Source of the DNA: an uncultured Subdoligranulum sp.
GTDB lineage: Bacteria; Bacillota_A; Clostridia; Oscillospirales; Ruminococcaceae
Direction: 5' to 3'
DNA: 8,285 nt
NCBI RefSeq assembly: GCF_937890665.1
Contig: NZ_CALADU010000144.1
Span: 1 to 8,285 of the forward strand
Numbering within the stretch: the first letter of the stretch is position 1; each line of letters starts with the position of its first letter. The notes under the pieces are model-generated. The model had not been told where the DNA came from and searched no databases. It saw only the letters and a list, made by a program, of their open reading frames with translations. The translations under genes and the position numbers were made by a program. Below, in pieces: positions 5,844-8,285 of the stretch.

Positions 5844-6735
5844 CGCCCTGCTGGAAACCGCCCGCAACCTTTATAAAGGGTGGCGGTTCGGCTGGAAATA
5901 CCGGGGGGTCAAGGTGCTGGACGCCGAGGCCGGCAACGATCTGGCCCGGGCGGCCATCCAAAAAGGCGGGCCCTTCCTGTTTGCCCGCTGCGGCGCCACC
6001 GAGATGCGCACCGTGGCGGACTGGATGGCCCACGGCGACCACTTTACCGACCGCACCCGGCAGGACATCCGGGCGCTGTCGGGGGTATTCCCCACCGACG
6101 ACGACACGCTGCGCCGCTTTTGCGAAAAGTATGTGGCCTGTGCCCAAAGCGCCGACCTGCTGGCCCTCTGGGACGTGGGGGCCGAGCGGGAGGTCATCCG
6201 GGGCTGCAAGGGCACGGTGTTCGCCAAATTGCGGGCGCTGGAACCCTACTACCACCCCCATCCTTGGAGCGGGGCGCTGGCGGGCAAAAAGGTGCTGGTG
6301 GTCCATCCCTTTAAGGACACCATCCTGCGCCAATACGCCCAGCGGGAAGCCCTCTTCCCCGGCACCGACGTGCTGCCCGCCTTTGCCAGCCTGACGGTCA
6401 TTCGGGCCGTGCAGGGCTTGGCCGGGCAGGAGACCGGTTACGCCAGTTGGTTTGACGCCTTGGAGGCCATGCAGGCCCAGATGGATGCTGTCGACTACGA
6501 GGTGGCCATTGTGGGGGCGGGGGCGTACAGCCTGCCGCTGGCGGGCCATGCCCGGGACACCGGTCACACCGCCATCCAGATGAGCGGCGCCACCCAGCTA
6601 CTCTTCGGCATCAAGGGCAAGCGGTGGGACACCCACCCGGTGCTGTCCAAGCTGTACAACGACGCGTGGGTACGCCCGGCGGAAAACGAGGGCATCGCCA
6701 ACCGGGAAGCCGTGGAAGGCGGCAGTTACTGGTAA
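5830..6735 (+). CDS. GT-D-fold-like putative glycosyltransferase / conserved glycan-cluster protein
   Basis: This 301-residue soluble protein has no membrane segment. Its N-terminal region holds FLFARCGATEMRTV (49-62), matching the R-x-G-x-x-E pattern of GT-D (DUF1792-type) glycosyltransferases. The C-terminal half has a strand-helix architecture: GKKVLVVHPFKDTI (152-165), FDALEAM (208-214), YEVAIVGAGAYSLPLAGHA (223-241) and GATQLLFGIKGKRWD (253-267), ending VEGGSYW. I recall very similar segments in uncharacterised proteins of capsule and exopolysaccharide loci. The canonical Asp-x-Glu metal motif reads A-T-E here, so catalysis by the described GT-D mechanism is uncertain. The ATG at 5830 has GGGAGG (5818-5823) six bases upstream, inside the end of the previous gene, giving a 14-base overlap. 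It could be a glycosyltransferase, a nucleotide-sugar enzyme or a non-catalytic partner. Confidence 0.65.
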   Translation: MDNDNALLETARNLYKGWRFGWKYRGVKVLDAEAGNDLARAAIQKGGPFLFARCGATEMRTVADWMAHGDHFTDRTRQDIRALSGVFPTDDDTLRRFCEKYVACAQSADLLALWDVGAEREVIRGCKGTVFAKLRALEPYYHPHPWSGALAGKKVLVVHPFKDTILRQYAQREALFPGTDVLPAFASLTVIRAVQGLAGQETGYASWFDALEAMQAQMDAVDYEVAIVGAGAYSLPLAGHARDTGHTAIQMSGATQLLFGIKGKRWDTHPVLSKLYNDAWVRPAENEGIANREAVEGGSYW

Positions 6736-6763
6736 ACCCGGGGCAAGAAAAAAGGAGCGAATC

Positions 6764-7441
6764 ATGGAACTTACTTGGAGAAAACGGCTTTGGAAACTGG
6801 GGGACACCCTCTTCCACAAGATGAGCTTTGCCGAGGCCGAAACCTTCAATGTGCTGCGGCTCTACGCGGGGGACATCCCGGCGGTGCCGCTGTATGAGAA
6901 TCAGGGCTTCATCGGCCTGTCCATCAAGCAGGCGGACTGGAACACCATCAAGCACGACATCACCCAGCCCTATCCCCTCAAGGACAACAGTGTGGACTTC
7001 TATCAGGCCGAGGACGTGCTGGAGCACATCCCCTACGAGGCGCTGCCCGCTGTGTTGGCCGAGGTCTACCGCATCCTCAAGCCGGGGGCGCGGATGCGCA
7101 TCTCGGTGCCGGACTACCGGTGCGATGTCTACGCCAACCGCTGCCAGAAGGACGCCGATGGGAAGATCGTTTTTGACCCGGACGGCGGCGGCTGGTATCG
7201 GGACGGTAAGCTGGGCGGCGGCGCCCACCTGTGGTTCCCCGTTTGGGAGAGCGTCAAGGCGCTGGCCGACCAAAGCCCCTTCCCCAAAGCAGAATTTTAC
7301 CACTACTACGACGAAAACGGCCAGTCGGTCACCCGTCCCATCGACTACACGCTGGGCTATGTGGACCGCACGCCGGACCACGACAAGCGGGTGCAGCATC
7401 CCTACCGCGCCCTCTCCATCGTGGTGGATCTTATTAAATAA
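6764..7441 (+). CDS. SAM-methyltransferase-like protein with degenerate cofactor loop
   Basis: This 225-residue protein has the C-terminal half of a class I (type 11) methyltransferase: HDITQPYPLKDNSVDFYQAEDVLEHIP (64-90, quoted as separate blocks HDITQPYPLKDNS and VDFYQAEDVLEHIP), then LAEVYRILKPGARMRISVPDYR (98-119 region). The EDVLEHI and RILKPG-x-x-R-x-SVPD signatures are motifs IV and V of small SAM methyltransferases in polysaccharide loci. The N-terminal region lacks the expected glycine-rich motif I (E/D-x-G-x-G-x-G); in its place is VLRLYAGDIPAV (30-41). It may thus bind SAM differently or not at all. AAAGGAG (around 6751-6757) precedes the ATG at good spacing, 28 bases past the previous stop. 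A role in O-methylating a sugar or an end-capping step is inference from context. Confidence 0.72.
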   Translation: MELTWRKRLWKLGDTLFHKMSFAEAETFNVLRLYAGDIPAVPLYENQGFIGLSIKQADWNTIKHDITQPYPLKDNSVDFYQAEDVLEHIPYEALPAVLAEVYRILKPGARMRISVPDYRCDVYANRCQKDADGKIVFDPDGGGWYRDGKLGGGAHLWFPVWESVKALADQSPFPKAEFYHYYDENGQSVTRPIDYTLGYVDRTPDHDKRVQHPYRALSIVVDLIK

Positions 7442-7450
7442 GGAAGACCT

Positions 7451-8285
7451 ATGAAGATTCTGATGATCGGCAACCATCTGGGGGTACAAAGCGGCGTCCA
7501 GCGCTATGTGCAAAACCTGTTGCTCCACATGGACCTGACCCGCTATCCCGTGGATCTGTTCGTGGGACAGTGCCCGCCGGAACAGGCCTCCTCGGCCCCC
7601 GCGCTGGAAGCCGCCGGGGTGCGCATCTTTGCCGTGCCCGACCATAAAAAGGACCGCATCGTGGCCCTGTGGCGCCACCTGCGCACCCATAAGGACTACG
7701 ACATCATCCACTACCACACCGCCAGCAAGATCGGCGCGCTGGTCTGCGGCATGATGCGGCTGCTCTGTCCCCGGGCCAAGATCATCGTCCACAGCCATAT
7801 CGTCTACCCGCCTCTGACCCTGACCTGGCGGGCAGCCCACGGGGTCTACCAGCTCTTTGCCGACTACTTCCTCGGCTGCGGCGTGGCCGCGGGCCGGTTC
7901 GTCTTTGGTGACCACATCGACCGCAAACCCAATTTTGCGGTGGCCTGCAACGCCGTGGACCAAGGGCGGTTTTTCCCCGATGCAGCGGCCCGCGCCGCCA
8001 CCCGGGCCCAGTACGGCATTGCCGACGCTGACCGGCTGGCCGGGTTTGTGGGGCGGCTCAACCACCAGAAAAACCCGCTGTTTTTGATCGAGGTTTTTGC
8101 GGCGATGGCCGCCGCCGACCCCGCGTGGAAACTGCTGCTGGTGGGCGGCGGCGAGATGGAAGCGGACATCCGGCAGGCGGTGGCCCGCCACGGCCTGACC
8201 GACCGGGTGATTTTCGCGGGGGTGCAGAGCAATGTGCCCGCCTATATGAACGCCTTTGACCTGTTTTTGCTGCCCAGCAACTTCG
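7451..8285 (+). CDS. Glycosyltransferase family 4 enzyme, 3' end beyond the window
   Basis: The gene is open for 278 codons to the window edge. The N-terminus MKILMIGNHLGVQSGVQRYVQNL has the GG/SG-x-x-R/E loop of GT4 enzymes. IIHYHTASK (85-93) and IIVHSHIVYPP (111-121) are the acceptor-side strand ends, and the linker CNAVDQGRF (166-174) leads into the donor half: FVGRLNHQKNP (199-209), LLLVGGGEMEADI (228-240) and IFAGVQSNVPAYM (254-266). The last readable residues, DLFLLPSNF, come just before the E-x7-E motif, so that motif cannot be checked. This layout resembles EpsF-type exopolysaccharide glycosyltransferases. The ATG lies 9 bases past the previous stop with AAGGAAG (7440-7446) overlapping that stop. 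Not classified by sugar. Confidence 0.87.
   Translation, partial: MKILMIGNHLGVQSGVQRYVQNLLLHMDLTRYPVDLFVGQCPPEQASSAPALEAAGVRIFAVPDHKKDRIVALWRHLRTHKDYDIIHYHTASKIGALVCGMMRLLCPRAKIIVHSHIVYPPLTLTWRAAHGVYQLFADYFLGCGVAAGRFVFGDHIDRKPNFAVACNAVDQGRFFPDAAARAATRAQYGIADADRLAGFVGRLNHQKNPLFLIEVFAAMAAADPAWKLLLVGGGEMEADIRQAVARHGLTDRVIFAGVQSNVPAYMNAFDLFLLPSNF

Noticed and set aside
4656..5867. 403-codon open frame on the minus strand
   Set aside because: It is antisense to a clear GT4 glycosyltransferase with intact motifs; the composition is unlike a real protein and no promoter or ribosome site supports it.
6611..8191. 526-codon open frame on the minus strand
   Set aside because: It lies opposite three well-supported + strand genes, has no recognisable domain and is rich in G, H, Q and V. 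It is a typical complement shadow of GC-rich coding sequence.
1..8285. CRISPR array, tRNA, rRNA, phage or transposase genes
   Set aside because: No regularly spaced repeats, cloverleaf-like sequence or transposase/integrase motifs were seen on reading either strand.

Overview
The window is GC-rich, gene-dense bacterial DNA with every complete gene on the + strand. Strong Shine-Dalgarno sites, GTG starts, 4-base ATGA/GTGA overlaps and the protein flavour suggest a GC-rich gut clostridium of the Faecalibacterium / Gemmiger / Subdoligranulum type (Oscillospiraceae). That taxonomic guess is inference. The left half is housekeeping and the right half is the start of a surface-glycan gene cluster.

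Left part (1-2507): the last 25 codons of a PhoU-like phosphate regulator, then a 375-base non-coding gap. The gap holds a long terminator-like hairpin, a compact block of inverted repeats bounded by 18-base direct repeats, and a good sigma-A-type promoter. That promoter serves nudF (ADP-ribose pyrophosphatase), a TrmN6-type tRNA methyltransferase coupled to it by a GTGA overlap, and a multi-spanning membrane protein resembling the YesL/DUF624 family. The three-gene unit ends at a strong intrinsic terminator (2472-2507).

Right part (2519-8285): a second promoter (TTGCGC-17-TATAAT) starts a tightly packed operon of at least six genes. In order they are a GT4 glycosyltransferase with a cysteine-rich insert, a stand-alone beta-propeller protein of the GINT1 N-terminal type, a second GT4 glycosyltransferase, a GT-D-like protein, a SAM-methyltransferase-like protein with no glycine-rich loop, and a third GT4 glycosyltransferase cut by the window end just before its catalytic E-x7-E motif. 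The first four genes overlap their neighbours by 4 or 14 bases, and the last two are spaced by 28 and 9 bases with their own ribosome sites.

The simplest reading is that the right part builds and decorates an exopolysaccharide, capsule or other cell-surface glycan: sequential sugar addition by the GT4 enzymes, with possible modification by the propeller, GT-D-like and methyltransferase-like proteins. No polymerase, flippase, chain-length regulator or initiating phosphoglycosyl transferase is visible, so they would have to lie to the right of the window or elsewhere. I do not see a clearly new defence or mobile system. The least familiar items are the propeller protein, the GT-D-like protein, the degenerate methyltransferase, and the structured repeat block before nudF.
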